DNA of 64,000 bases from Porodaedalea pini (Eukaryota > Basidiomycota > Agaricomycetes > Hymenochaetales > Hymenochaetaceae): positions 62,001 through 126,000 of the forward strand of contig NBAY01000059.1 of assembly GCA_002794775.1 (NCBI GenBank), given 5' to 3'. Under the pieces are notes generated by a model. It was given only the letters and a program-made list of their open reading frames with translations, did not search any database and was not told the origin of the DNA. Position 1 is the stretch's first letter. Every line of letters begins with the position of its first letter. Made by a program: the position numbers and the translations under genes. Shown one piece after another: positions 45,369 through 57,888 of the stretch.

Positions 45369-48300
45369 GGCAGAGATGGTTATGTCATTTGCCGCTGCGA
45401 GTGACTCAATTTATAGTGAACCGCTCTTCATATTCGGCCGATTCTCGCATGAAAAGAAGGGGCATTATTTTTGATCGCGATTCAGATGAGACAACGCGTT
45501 CGACCGGCAGTTGGATGCTCACATTCGTGAAGCCGAAGGTCGACGCGTCCAGCCGGCAACAGTGGAGGCGCGATTAATATTGGTGTAGAATTGTCGAAGC
45601 GCACTTCAGATAAGACACGCTTTGATCGGATGCTTTCTATTGATGATACATGCTCTCTGATAAATGCAATTCGGGGGTTTTAAAAAATCGGACATTTCGA
45701 CGACTCAGTGAGCAACGGAGGGTGTTACTTTTGAATCCCATTCTCATCATCTTCAATCGTGATGTATTGGCTACCTCCGTGCTGTCTCTCGGATGCCTCT
45801 ACGATCAGTGTAGCGCGGCAATATCGCGCTCACCTCATGATGAGTGCTAGAGTGCTCTTGGGCCCGAGTTGTGCAGATCCTATAGCGACTGAGTCATATA
45901 ACTTGGAGTCAAATCCTTACTCCCTCGTTCGCGAAGATACTTGAGTCTCCCATCGCTGAGCTCCGAGTCTTCTTTACCCTCTCTTGGACTCCTTTGATCA
46001 TCCATAGTTCCATCGTTACGGACCCAAACCAAAGTTCTTCAAAGCTTGAAAGCTAACACTGATGAGGATGTAATATCATTGCGTAGTCTATACAGCGCGT
46101 TTTAGCTTCTCTGGTCATATGCATCTAGCCGCATCAGATATCTTTGCCATGGCTCATTTTTACCACGTCTCAAAGCATACCTGCGGGGGAGTCAAGTCTT
46201 CTAACTTTCTTTTTGATCTGACAACATACCAACATTTTCAGCTGCAAAATTCGGTCATAAACAAAATGAATACCGTCAGGTTCAGCTATAATGGATAAGT
46301 ATGTACCTAATTTACGAAATGTTAAACCTATCACACCCTAAAGCCATCCAATCAAAACTTCGTCGTTTCTTATGCTAGGATCAGTCGTGGCGGGATGGAG
46401 GTCCGGACGTAGTCATCCATCCGAGGATAATACGAGAAGCGTACGGAAGCAGATAGTCGAAGTAAACACTGGAGAGGCTGCCAATGCCAACCCACCTAAG
46501 TCCGGCGCTGACCGAGTTCAGCGGCAGCGGATTGAGAAGAAGTAAGAATATCTATGCAAAATTGGTTCAATCACAGAACAAAAGTACGATATTAGTCTGG
46601 ACTTACATTTACGACAAACTATATGCATTCTTCTCACTCCCTTGTTCTCTGCCACGCATTTGTCCAAACCAACTTCTTGCACTCCATTGAAAGCATCTGC
46701 TGCATCAGGAGTTTTCGTGATTGTTACAGCATTTGGACCACCCACCTCTAGGACCGCAGCGGGCAGATATACCATGCACATCTATTCCACTGCCTGCAAC
46801 GATGTCTAAGATATTAATAAGGGCGTTGATGATGAATGCCAGGTAAGCCGCGATGGACGAAGTCAGTATGTGCACGTACGATGTATTTGCTGAACAGTTT
46901 CATGTTTCGAGCTGTGATCCAGTTATCGCACGTCAGCGTGAAGCTCGAGAGCGCGTCTGCTCGGGTTCGTCAGTGGTTGTGATATGAGCATTCCTTTCTT
47001 TGGCACTTTCAGACCGTCTGACGGGTTGGAAGAAGAGAAATAATCGCAGAAATGCACCGGCGACACACGAGTCTCCCCATCCTCATTCCTCTCTCATTTT
47101 TTCATGTCTGTCCCGGCCTCCTTCTGCATCGTCGTCTTTTGTAAAGATCACGTTCTTGTACATCTCCGAGATCCGCTTGACCGGCTGTGGCTCGCTGGCG
47201 ATAGTATCAATTCTCGCGTGCCTTCAACTTGCATACTCACTTATGAAGAGTTTTCTTCGATGGCCCTTGATTCTGTTGATGACATCCTGAGTGGAATACG
47301 ATTCTTCAACCAAAGACGTCACTGCTTGCCAGCAGGCCGCCTCCTCAAGAGCTTTCTTCTTCAGAGAGGCAGCTGTTGGTGGTTGAGAAAGACCAAGCAA
47401 GATATTCACGTCATGCCATATCGTTCTACTTGCAGCTGCAACTTGCACAAGTAGAGTGTCATCATGTCAAGGACGACTCACCGTCACCGCCAGAGTAATG
47501 ACGTGTGACACGGACAAGAATCGTGTTTCCTGTCACGACGGACGCGTCAATTTTCTCTGATCAATATTGCCACCAACTCAGGCTCCCAGTACTAGTCAGA
47601 GTCTCAGACCTTCTCACACAACTTTCCAGTTTCGCTCACGTTACGATAAAAAGCTCGCTTAGCTCGTGCTCAGAGAACGACGGAGCCTACTTCACAAGAT
47701 TGGAGACATCCGCGTTAATTGACTACCTGATACCTCTTATCCTCAAGTGAGGAAATAGTACAATTACAAGGATCAGTGCGCCTTCATCGTCCTGCCAGAC
47801 GCCTGGATTTAGACCTCACAAACATCTATCCTTCCATTGACCTCGTCTGAGGTCGTCCACTCTTTTCGGTATACTTGTCTGGACTCTCAAGCGGGATACG
47901 AGATTAAGCGGCCTCATTCTTGCCTGATTTCCATGGTTAGAGAAGCACTGAAATAGGTCAACGAAGCTCATGCAAATGAAGAAGTACGTTTGCATTATCC
48001 GGTTGATCCACCTGACATGGATATTTCTCAGGCTGTCGAGGAGAATAATGTGGCACGGACTTGCGCGGACTGTAATAACTTCAATTCTATTTGCGGTGCA
48101 AAGCATGCATACAAAGTTGCTTTTACCTAATCATTCCCTTGCGTATATACTCTGAAGAGCTCTTCCCAATCAGGAACTAAGGTGCATCGAAAAGATTTGA
48201 CCTCTGGACTGCATGGCTGATGTGTAGCGGCTGGACTTCTCCCTTACATGTTCTTCTTGCAAGCATGTGAGTATATTGGCTCTCGACTCGTAAATGTGTT

Positions 48301-48545
48301 ACGTTGGTTAACTTTACGCCACACTGTGACACTTAACTGGGCGATCAGCGAAATCTGATCTCGCCACAGCTAGTCTTTGATCTATGCGAGCCTCGGCTTT
48401 CCTCTCATGTGGTCACCCGAGTACTATCGGTTTGCACCTTATAAGACGTCCCGTTCTTTGTACCTCCTAACTCCCCTTCCGCTCTTTCGCCTTATCTATC
48501 CAGCTCGTCAACCATCCGCTTCCGTAAGTATCCCGGTGCCCCAGC
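45369..48545. other. Intergenic region with a coding-like fragment
   Basis: About 3.2 kb without a gene I can complete. The minus-strand frame 47224-47448 looks like a true exon (WHDVNILLGLSQPPTAASLK, then ALEEAACWQAVTSLVEESY) and ends at a GTGAGT donor near 47240. The minus frame 46518-46781 (PAAVLEVGGPNAVTITKTPD) could belong to the same gene or relic. I do not recognise the family. The last few hundred bases should be the metalloprotease promoter. Confidence 0.45.
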
Positions 48546-51500
48546 ATGCAGGGTGTGCGCGTCGACGCCGATACAACTATAGAAGAGGATGCGAAGAACT
48601 GGAAGTTTGTTCCAGCGCAAGACGACAGGCGTGCGTATCATGTTTATACAATGCCGATACAAAAGAGCCCGGAAGATAGTCGCGAATATCGTGTTGTGCG
48701 CCTCGAAAACGGACTCGAAGCTGTACTTGTGCATGATGAGAAGACGGACAGAGCTGCCGTCAGCCTCGACGTCGCGGTTGGGTATTTCAATGATCCGGTG
48801 AGTCCTTGTCCCGTCATGGATGGTGTCCTGCCGAGATGTTCAGCTGTGCAGTTGTCCTCGTCTCTCAGTCATTGCACATGCGTATTGTGCTGTACGAGTT
48901 ACATGCAGAGAGAATGTGACGAGCTCTGTTCTTCGGAGTCACCAAACTTCTCATATCTCGTTGCTTCTTGTAACTGTTTTACCAATACATTCCCTGTCTT
49001 CTTAGGACGACATACCTGGGTTAGCCCACTTTTGCGAACATCTCTTGTTTATGGTGAGCTTCAGATTATGAACGACGACCCTTAGTCTTCATATATTTCG
49101 TACTTATACCTGTTGTCAACAACAGGGAACGAAACAATTTCCTAAGGAAAACGAGTATTCCGAGGTAAGCATACTTGTTTCAGAGTCCAATGTTAGAATC
49201 ATCAACAAGCTGTTATCCAGTATCTTGCGAAAAACAACGGCGATTACAATGCTTGCACAGGTGGTTCTAGCACGAGTTTTTTCTTTTCGGTCGCCTCAAA
49301 TGCTCTTGAAGGTGCGCTTAAGCGCTTTTCGGCCTTCTTCCACTCGCCCCTTTTTTCTGCTTCGTGTACAACGCGCGAGGTCAATTCGGTCGACTCTGAA
49401 AATTCGAATAACCTTCAAAACGACAGCTGGAGGATAAGTCAGGTTATGAAGCATCTTGCCCGTACTGGGCATCCATGGCGGAAATTCGGAACTGGAAACA
49501 AGAAAACGCTTATGAGGGCTGCACGATCGGCGAAGTCACACTCAGCAAACAGACCTACAAATAACTGGTCATTGAGCGATGCACGTTGTAAAAATGGAGA
49601 AGATTCATCTGCTACGCCTGCATCCAGTGGCGTGAACACTGCAAACAATGAAAAGGAGACAGACGAGGGCATGACTGGCATGGAAACGAGACGGAGGCTT
49701 ATTGAATGGTGGAGCAAGGAGTACTGTGCAAGCCGCATGAGCTTAGCACTCGTTGGAAGAGGTTTGTGAAAGCCTTTCAGCATATGCTTTGGTACTGATT
49801 TAATTATAAAGAATCCCTCGATGAGCTAACACATCTGGCTATCACGCTCTTCTCACCTATCAAGAACCGTGGGCAGGATCCCGCGCCTCTCGTCCAAGAG
49901 AATCCGTTTGGGAAAAACGAGCTTGGCGTATGTATTTTCAAGCTCCGGCTGTCTCATTTCAATATCTGACTCTATCTGATTATTAAAAAGACCATTGTAC
50001 ACATTAAGACTATTACGGACATGTATTCGGTCAATCTTGCTTTCCCTCTGCCCTATCAGGCGCCTCTCTGGCGCGTGAAACCGGCCGATTTCCTGGTTCA
50101 TTTGATCGAGCACGCCGGACCTGGCTCTCTGCATGCATATCTGAAAAACAGGGGCTGGATTTCCGACCTGGATGCGGGCGCAGCGGACCTTGGTCGTGGA
50201 TTCTCGTTGTTCGAATTGTCAATTGATCTGACAAAAGATGGATTCAGTAAGCTCTGATACTGTATTGCTGCGTCCTTACCCTAAGTGCTCTCTTGTTTCA
50301 GAGAACTACCGTGAAGTGATTCTGTTGTGCTGCAAATACATTAATCTCCTACGCAACTCGACACTACCAGAGTGGGCTCAGGACGAGATCCGGACGCTTG
50401 ACGCGTTGGAATTCCGATTCGAGGAGAAATTTAGCTCGGAGGTATATGCGCAGTGTATTGCTGGAACTATGAAGCTACCGACTCCTCGGTCGCTCATTCT
50501 GAGTGGGCCGAGGCTGACATGGGGTTGGGATGAACAGCTCGTGCGCGACACGCTTGCCAGACTAGTTGTTGAGAACAGTATCATTACAGTCCTGGCGCAG
50601 GATCACAGCAAGTTAGGAAAGATCGGACCTTGGTCTTCTGAGCCGTGGTACGGAACAGAATACCGTACGGACGAGTTGGAGGATGAGTTCATTTCTGCAG
50701 TAAGTGCTTACGTTTTGATATCCATCCTGAGACTTCTTCCGACGCAAGTCAACATCTTCCAAGGCTTGTATGCCAAATGACGTCTCCGAGCTTTCCCTTC
50801 CTAAGCCGAATGAATTTATTCCGACTAACGTTATGGTTGAGAAAGTCGATGTCTCTCAGCCTAAGAAGCGCCCTGCTCTCATCAAGCGCACTTCACTCAC
50901 GGAAGTCTGGTATAAAAAAGATGACCAATTCTGGACTCCTCGTGCACAGGTGATGATTGAAGCTCGGACGTATGTTCTTTCTTACCGTCTGAGAATCACA
51001 TTTTTTGTCTTCTAATGATCTGATTTGGAAATTTCTATATAATTAGGCCCTCTGTCAGCTTATCTGCTCGCGCTGCCATAATGACTCGACTCTTTACATA
51101 CCTTGTCGACGACTCACTTTCTGAATATTCATATGACGCATTAGTTGCAGGACTGCACTATGATCTTAGGCTAACTATATGCGGACTTGAGATTAGAGTC
51201 GGGGGGTACAATGACAAATTACACGTCCTTGCGCAACATGTTCTTGAGGGAGTCAAGAACCTGGATATAAAAGAGGATAGATTGGTGGTCATGAAGGAGC
51301 AGGTAATCTTAAATCTTTATTAAACGGCATTAATTACTAAGCCTGAAAATAATACCTAGGCGGAACAGGAGCTAGTGAACACGCTCCTCGGAGAGCCTTA
51401 CGAGCTTTCAGAATATTTCTTAGGCTACATCCTTAATGACCGTGGATTCACCATAAACGAGAAACTTGCAGAATTACCAGGCAGGTCTTTCCTAATGACC

Positions 51501-52760
51501 TGGCCGTAAATAAGCATCTGACATGTAGACAGATATCACCGTTGAGGAACTCCATGAACATGTTCAAGTGCTTCTGTCTCAATTCAAGTACACTGTACTC
51601 GTCACTGGAAATTTTCAGGAGGAGGTGAGACGAACGAATCGATGACCCTTGTCTTGTATTTATTCATACACTATCTAGGATGCTTTCCGGATCTCATCCA
51701 TGACGGAAGAAATCTTAGGCGCTCAGCCTGTTCCCGCGAAGGAAATTCCTCAAGATCGCTCGCGTCTTCTTCCCAAATGTACGTTCACTTTAGCTCAGCG
51801 ATGAGGCATTTACAGTACACTTATGCATCTTCAACAGCTTGCAACTATGTCTGGGAGCTGCCTGTTCCCAATCCCGATCAAGTCAACGCGAGCGTCTCGT
51901 ACTACTGCCACGTCGGTAGTGTCTCAGATGCATGCCTCCGCACGACGTGCAGTCTCATGGAACGTATCCTCCAGGAGCCTACATTCAACGTCTTGCGAAC
52001 GCAGGAACAGCTCGGCTACATAGTCCTGTCCTCGGCTTGGGAAGACGCCGAGTCCCTTGGGTGGCATATTGTCATCCAGTCCGAGAAGGATCCGAAGTAT
52101 CTAGAGTCCCGCATTGATGCGTTTCTGGTGCACATGCGCGGCAAACTCGAGATGATGGACGACGAGGAGTTCGAAGAGCATAAGAAAGCTCTCATGCACG
52201 AGTGGACTGAAAAGCTAGAGAACTTGGTTGAGGAGACATCGCGTTTCTGGTCCCATATCAGTGACGGATATTTCGACTTCTTACGTTTTGAACACGACGC
52301 AGAGATCATCATGAGCGTGACGAAGGAAGACGTCCTCGCCATGTTCAAGGAGTTCATTGACCCTGCATCGCCAACGCGCTCGAAGCTCTCTGCGCACATG
52401 CGGCCCCAAAGCCCTCCCGCTCCCAAACTCAGCGCGCCAGCCGCACAGGCGTTCCTTGCCGCCTTGCGCAAAGCAGGTGTTACTGTTGACGAGGAAGAAT
52501 ACAATTCGGAGTGCGAGGACGAACCGCCTGTCTCGCCGGTGAGATCGCACTGGAAGGACGCACTCCACGCAGAGGCCGAGGACAAGGTGGAAGAGCTCCT
52601 TGTGGAGTTGGACATGCTCGTGCAGAAGTATCCTGCGGTTGGTCAGGGTGCCGTCGAGCTTGATTCGAATGCTGTATTCATCGAGGATGGCGCTACTTTC
52701 AGGCAAAGCCTCGCGCTTTCCGATCCTGCAAACCCTGTGATCGATTTCGAAGTGGAGTGA
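48546..52760 (+). CDS. Insulin-degrading-enzyme family M16 metalloprotease (Ste23-like)
   Basis: Zinc peptidase that closes as a clam-shell chamber around small peptides. Yeast Ste23 helps process a-factor. The start is an ATG at 48546, leading to WKFVPAQDDRRAYHVYTMPI. The inverted zinc motif is complete in GLAHFCEHLLFM (H-x-x-E-H), followed by KENEYSEYLAKNN. The third ligand is in REVNSVDSEN, 70-80 residues downstream. A Ser/Asn/Glu-rich insertion (about 49505-49680) interrupts the first domain between GNKKTL and ETRRRLIEWWSKEY. Later landmarks are LVHLIEHAGPGSLHAYLKN, LLGEPYELSEYFLGYIL and EPTFNVLRTQEQLGYIV. The C-terminal substrate-cleft part (SKLSAHMRPQSPP) precedes an extended acidic tail ending FEVE. 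All joined exons keep frame. Length is about 1100 aa, slightly more than typical because of the insertion and tail. Confidence 0.94.
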
Positions 52761-53257
52761 CCTTCTCTCTTAGACGTGTTCCCAATCTTTATATTCACAC
52801 ATTATAGATACCGACTGTTGCAATACTAAAATTATAGATCTGACCTTTCAACTTATAAAAGCTTTGTATATTGATGATTGCACATAATTATAATTTATTA
52901 AATTATCACGCACGAGAATAGCTCGAGAGGGCACGCACGTCAAAAGAGCAGGATTTCGCATTTCAAAGCGTTGGTAGAACAAAAGAATTAGTCTATGTCT
53001 GCGCAAGCAGAACAATATTAATGTCTGTGATTGTTGGTCGAGATGACCCAATCATGTGAATATGGATAACATAACATTCTACATTATCGATAGTGAGACA
53101 TAGTAGTAAGGGGATACAGTCATTAGTGCGAGGGTGAAGGATACAAGTGGGCGTCGTCTAATGAGTGAGCAAGAGGGAAAGGGAAAGGAAAGCGGAAGGA
53201 TCATATAAAGAAAACGAACAGGTAAAGGAGGGGAAAAGGAGAAAAAAAGAGATGAAA
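52761..53257. other. Convergent intergenic region
   Basis: AT-rich 3' flanks of the metalloprotease and BTB genes. No gene is visible. The stretch from about 52800 to 52915 has a conspicuously low GC content. Confidence 0.6.
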
Positions 53258-54768
53258 TTACTGCTCGAGCTTGAACCAACCAGGGATCGCACGCCAGAGC
53301 CGCTCGCGCTCCTTCGTAGCCCATACTTCGAACGCACGAGCACACGCCCGGCACGTTCCGTCTTCGTCCAAATCCTCATCTAGGGGCCCGAGCCCAACAC
53401 CGTGCACTCCACTGGTGTTGCTACCGTCCGACCGACTGGATCCGGCCTGAGTATCACCAGACCCCTTGAGCAAAGCAAGTTCTTCCGCGACGTACAGAGG
53501 GTCCGCAGCGCCGCGCTCGCGGTCGAACAGGTAGTGCTGTGTCGCAAGATCGACAAGCTCGCATACATCGCGCCAGCATGCGGCTGGTGCACCACAACGT
53601 CCTCCTGCTCCTCCTGCAGAGTCTGCACGACGGTGCTGGTGCCGTGCGGCGAACCCGCGCGCATGATGGCCCACGCTAGAATGTACGTACGCGTGAGAGG
53701 GATTAGAGCGTGCTTCTGTGGCAAGCGAGCGGATGAGGGTGGTTACGGCACCATGTGCAGCTTCCTTTCCCAGCGCGAGGCGTTGTGTGTCGGCGAGGGA
53801 GAGCTCAGTATGCGTGGGTAAATCTAGGTGTTGGGTAGTGGCTTCAGTGGCACGTTGGCAGTGTTCGAAGACCTCGACGAGAGGGTACCGCGAAAGGTCA
53901 TAAAACGCGGAGGGGAGCAAGCTCGGCGCATTCACTTCGCGTGCGAGGTTGATAACCTCCTATCAAGGGATATGGGTGTGGGTATGTATGCTAGATAATC
54001 GCAATGAATTACATACCACTGGGTTGGGATAATACCTCGGCTCCTCTGTGCAGCCCCCCGAAATCTCCTCGCGCGCATCCCATCCCTTCAGCGTCGCGGG
54101 CCATGCAGTGCTCAGGTGCGCGAGCGCGCGACTCCGGAGCCCGTCGATCATGTACTTGTTCGCGAGCCGCAGGATGCCCGAGACGACGCGGAAGTCCGCG
54201 CTCGAGTTGTTGCCAAACTTGCTGTTTGTGCGTAACATGTCCGTGCGCAGATCAGATCAGTTGTTATAGGAAGAAAGGTGAGCTTCTGGTTAGTGCAGAG
54301 CACGGACAGCGAATCAGAGAAACGGAGGTGAACATACGGGCCATCATAGAGGGCGTATAAAAGGCTTGCCACGTCGTCCGGCGAGTCGTGCAGGCACACG
54401 ACCGGACACCCATCCAAAATAGTCTCGGCGTTGTTGACAGCCAGATCCGTAAGTAGGTCTTCGGGCAAAGTCGAAGAAGCTGTCTCGTCGTTATCACTAC
54501 AATTGGCAGCGGCTGATGGGCTTGCATTAGATGATGCTAGAGCAGGAACCGGTGATGAAGTTGAGTCCGATGGCTGAGGCAGGGAGAACATGTCCCGGAA
54601 GACGACGGAATGGCGGGCGAGGAACGTCTTGTGTACGCGGAACAGCACGTCGTGCGCCAGGAGCACGACCGACCCATCGGAGAACCAGAAGTCAAGGTGA
54701 CGCGAGGGCTTCGACCGTGATTCTTTGGAACCCGACGAGGAAGAGGAGGGGCGCGAGGTGTTGTTCAT
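53258..54768 (-). CDS. BTB/POZ domain protein
   Basis: Three exons: 54768-54338, 54221-54017 and 53959-53258. A Ser-rich start leads into a BTB domain of the type expanded in mushrooms: HLDFWFSDGSVVLLAHDVLF, then RVHKTFLARHSVVFRDMFSL, CPVVCLHDSPDDVASLLYAL and YDGP. After the splice come FRVVSGILRLANKYMIDGLR, the alpha-helical end of the domain, and SRALAHLSTAWPATL. The C-terminal third (EVNAPSLLPSAFYDLSRYPL onward) is helical, ending with a Cys pair (TCRACARAFEVW) that might bind a metal. BTB proteins dimerise and often recruit Cul3 ubiquitin ligases. The partner here is unknown. All introns keep frame. Confidence 0.92.
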
Positions 54769-57092
54769 GGTTCATTTGTAGGCGGGAGGCGGAAAGAAGG
54801 CAAGCTCAACGTCGTGGCGGGCGACGAGCGGCCGCGCCGGTCTTCGGCTTGGACAGCATTTGGCTTAGTCAGCGTACTGCATAAAGGACGAGCTCAAGTC
54901 CTGCTGTATTTAACTATTCCTAGTCTCTTTCACTTCCATAAAAAGGCTTTCAGCTCTCAATGAAAGCAAGAGCTGAAAGACGAACAAGGCAATGCAAGCC
55001 ATATGTTCTCAACGTCGTTCAATTCTCTCAACAATGGTTCAAAAGAAACTCCTCTAGTTAAATACCGCAGGCTCTGCTTTCTGCCCCTTCCGGCTCTGGT
55101 TTTGTACTACCACCTTTGTCCACCTCAGAAACATCAGTCTGAATTTTAGAGCTAGCACTGGTCGTCTGGCTTCTGTTCTTCAAGACATCCGTCTTCAAAT
55201 CGAGCTCGTCGTTTCCTCTGATTTCTCCAAGGCAGCTACTAGTGCACCTTTGCTGCAACAGGGTTTGTTCTACATACCTCGATGGTATTCTCTTGTCGCT
55301 ACAAAGCATTTCCGATCAAGATATTGATACAGTACTCCGTCCAAGCTTTCATGTTTTTTCTCGTCGAAGGCCGCTCTCTGAAGACTGCAATACATTCATG
55401 TTCAGCGAGATCTTACTGACTCAACCTCACAGTTATTTCCTACTGGCTTGGACGTGGCATTTGCGGTCAGGAACGTCAGAGAAGATGACTTCAGGGTCGC
55501 AGCTGGGCCGCGTTTAGAAACTTATCTGAGGCGTGCCCTACAGCATGCCGTCAGTGTCACTACACTTATTCTATTCAGCTATGTGGTGCTGATGGATGGT
55601 GACCTCGATAGAAAGCAAACCGGCTTATAGAACTTGTTTACAGCGACAAAGACCTCATTCGACTGAGTGAGGATGCTAGAGTGAGGTACGCATCCTCAAA
55701 CAACATAAATCATATAATATAAGACGCCCATAAATCATCAGAATTGAGGAAGTCAAGGCCAAATATGCACTGTCGTCGTCTACTCTCCCTCCTCTACCTG
55801 CTGTAGCATCCCAGCAAATCGATTTTGGACACAGCATGCAGCGCTCTCCATAACAAACAAGGGCAGCACATTTGGACGCCTAGTCTGGTCCACACAGGAC
55901 TCCTAAGCAGAAAGTGAAGGAGGCCCGCCGTTATTCAAAGAAGCTCATGGCACCGCTGCACGTGGTGAGTGATAAAATATAATATTTTGTCATCTGGCGT
56001 GGCAGATGTATGCTCATTGAATTATGTTTGTCGGGTCATTGAGGATCAGGACCAAACTGCAGGGCCAGCTGGAACGAATGAAACACCAGATGACCTACCA
56101 ACCCGAAGAAGAATCCATGGATGCTGATGTAGCAGGTGCCGCAAATCCTAAGTAAGAGCGGCTTTCCATCAATTTATGTTTGTTTATAGCTAACGACGGA
56201 AAAGTGAAGTACCTCGTCCTCGCCCCGTAAATTCAGGTACATATTACCCAACACCAGATACGTCCTGCCGTACTCGACAAAAGTGCAGCACGACGTGCTC
56301 GTAAATATCTCACTACTGAGTTGGCCAATGCACAAGCAAAAAGTGGTAGCCTGGCAGGATGGTACAACGGAGTGAAGGGTTGGTTTGTCAAAAGACGGAC
56401 ATCTCAAAGGACGCCTAAGCTCCAGGAAGGAGAGCCTCGAAGCCAAGAATACCGACTATAGTACTCTCAAGACACAGCACGAGAATAGTCAGGGGAGATT
56501 CAATAGACTGATGGGCACAGTGTCCAGTGCAATGGAGGCGGCCAAGAAAAAGTGAATGAAGTCCGCTACTCGAGAAACACTTATGTGCCTGCACATTGAA
56601 ACACCCTTGAGTTCTGATTGGTCTTGCCTTCTCGAGAATTGGCTAAAGCGCGTCCTCAAAGTTTAAGTGGACATTTCTTATTATATTCTGCCTCTGACCT
56701 ATTTGGTTTCTTTTATCTGCTATACAGTACTTCTGCCTCCTATTTATTGCGCTAAATGCACAGGCGTCATTGTTATGTAAAGAATCGTAGTGAGGTCTTC
56801 TTGTGTGAGAGTGTCAGACAAAGACAAATATGGCAAACACAACTGCTCGATTTAGGCCTTCTCACTTGAAGAGGCCACCACAAGCTTCGGCTAAAAAAAC
56901 AAGGGTCCTCGTCATGGCAACCGAGCTCAGGCCACAAGCAACGATGTATCTCAGTTTAGTCGGCTCCAGGCCACGAGAGTCAAAATGACGTCCACGACCT
57001 CTCAGGGAATATAAATAAATGTGCAAAGTCGGTTCTGCATACTATCGTGGAGGGTCCTCTCGACAACGCTCACGCCTTCCCTGAACATTGCG
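54769..57092. other. Region with degraded or unresolved coding-like fragments
   Basis: Several plus-strand stretches read like exons but do not join. 55440-55545 reads DVAFAVRNVREDDFRVAAGP then RLETYLRRALQHA. 55630-55850 includes SDKDLIRLSEDARVR and IEEVKAKYALSSSTLPPLP. 56045-56150 reads QGQLERMKHQMTYQPEEESM. 56231-56560 reads AVLDKSAARRARKYLTTELA, GSLAGWYNGVKGWFVK and a coiled-coil-like LEAKNTDYSTLKTQHENSQG, ending EAAKKK before a TGA. The last part needs a +1 shift near 56395. Together this could be a decayed or poorly sequenced coiled-coil protein gene. I do not recognise a family. Confidence 0.35.
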
Positions 57093-57612
57093 ATGCCTAA
57101 GCTCTTCGGTCTGCGCTTGCGGGACATCGTATCCACACCAGGCAAACTTAAGCTTGATGCCAACCCCGTTAAGCCGCACTCGCCGGCTTGGAGTTCCCCG
57201 TCGAAAGGCAGCAAATTCGCGAGCTTCAGAAGTGCAAAGCTACTAAAACGCCTCTCAAAGCAGTTGAAGACCAGTATGAGTACTCAGTAAGTCCTTAGTT
57301 TGATTTCGAACATACCACTGGTATTCATGCCTTACGCAATTTATTAGCAATATGGGTCAGAGAGAGGAGCGGAGACAGTCAATTGACCAACGCATTTCGG
57401 ACCTTTCTGCATTGATCGTGCCGACGGAGGTCACGAATGTGGATGATTTCCACTCGGGATGGGTCTCACGACAGAACGCGCCGCCTGAATATGACTGGAC
57501 TACCGAGGTGCCAGCGGATGGGAACCGCTCTAGTGGCTTCCGACGCCGCACGGCTTTGAGCAATGTTATTTTCGACCCGGCCACGCCGGAACAAAGCGTC
57601 GAGCACTTTTGA
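57093..57612 (+). CDS. Unrecognised basic protein, 152 aa
   Basis: Two exons, 57093-57286 and 57348-57612, with a GTAAGT donor and a TTATTAG acceptor, in frame. The N-terminal half is strongly basic and Ser/Pro-rich (PKLFGLRLRDIVSTPGKLKL, then FRSAKLLKRLSKQLK). The second half is more acidic (EERRQSIDQRISDLSALIVP, then PPEYDWTTEVPADG) and ends VEHF. There is no signal peptide or membrane helix. A longer version starting at about 57021 is possible, but the ATG at 57093 has cleaner composition. A good splice pair and low frame bias support a real gene. The function is unknown. Confidence 0.65.
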
Positions 57613-57888
57613 CGAACACGACGAATGAAATGAATAATCACGACTCACGAAATGATCTGGGCTCTGACGGAAGGATTGGAATGAGGACATAAACGCGTAG
57701 GTCTTACTTTGTAATGTGTCAAAAATCACAGGCAATAGGCAGGAGTTGTGCTGTATAATGCCTAGCTTTTCTTCTCTTTTATTCCAATAAAACTTCGCAG
57801 TGTACTGGGGCATGACTCAGAAAATTATAAGTAGGACATCGGAACTACTCATATTCCTCAAACGGCCATGTCTCTGCACGCCTGCACT

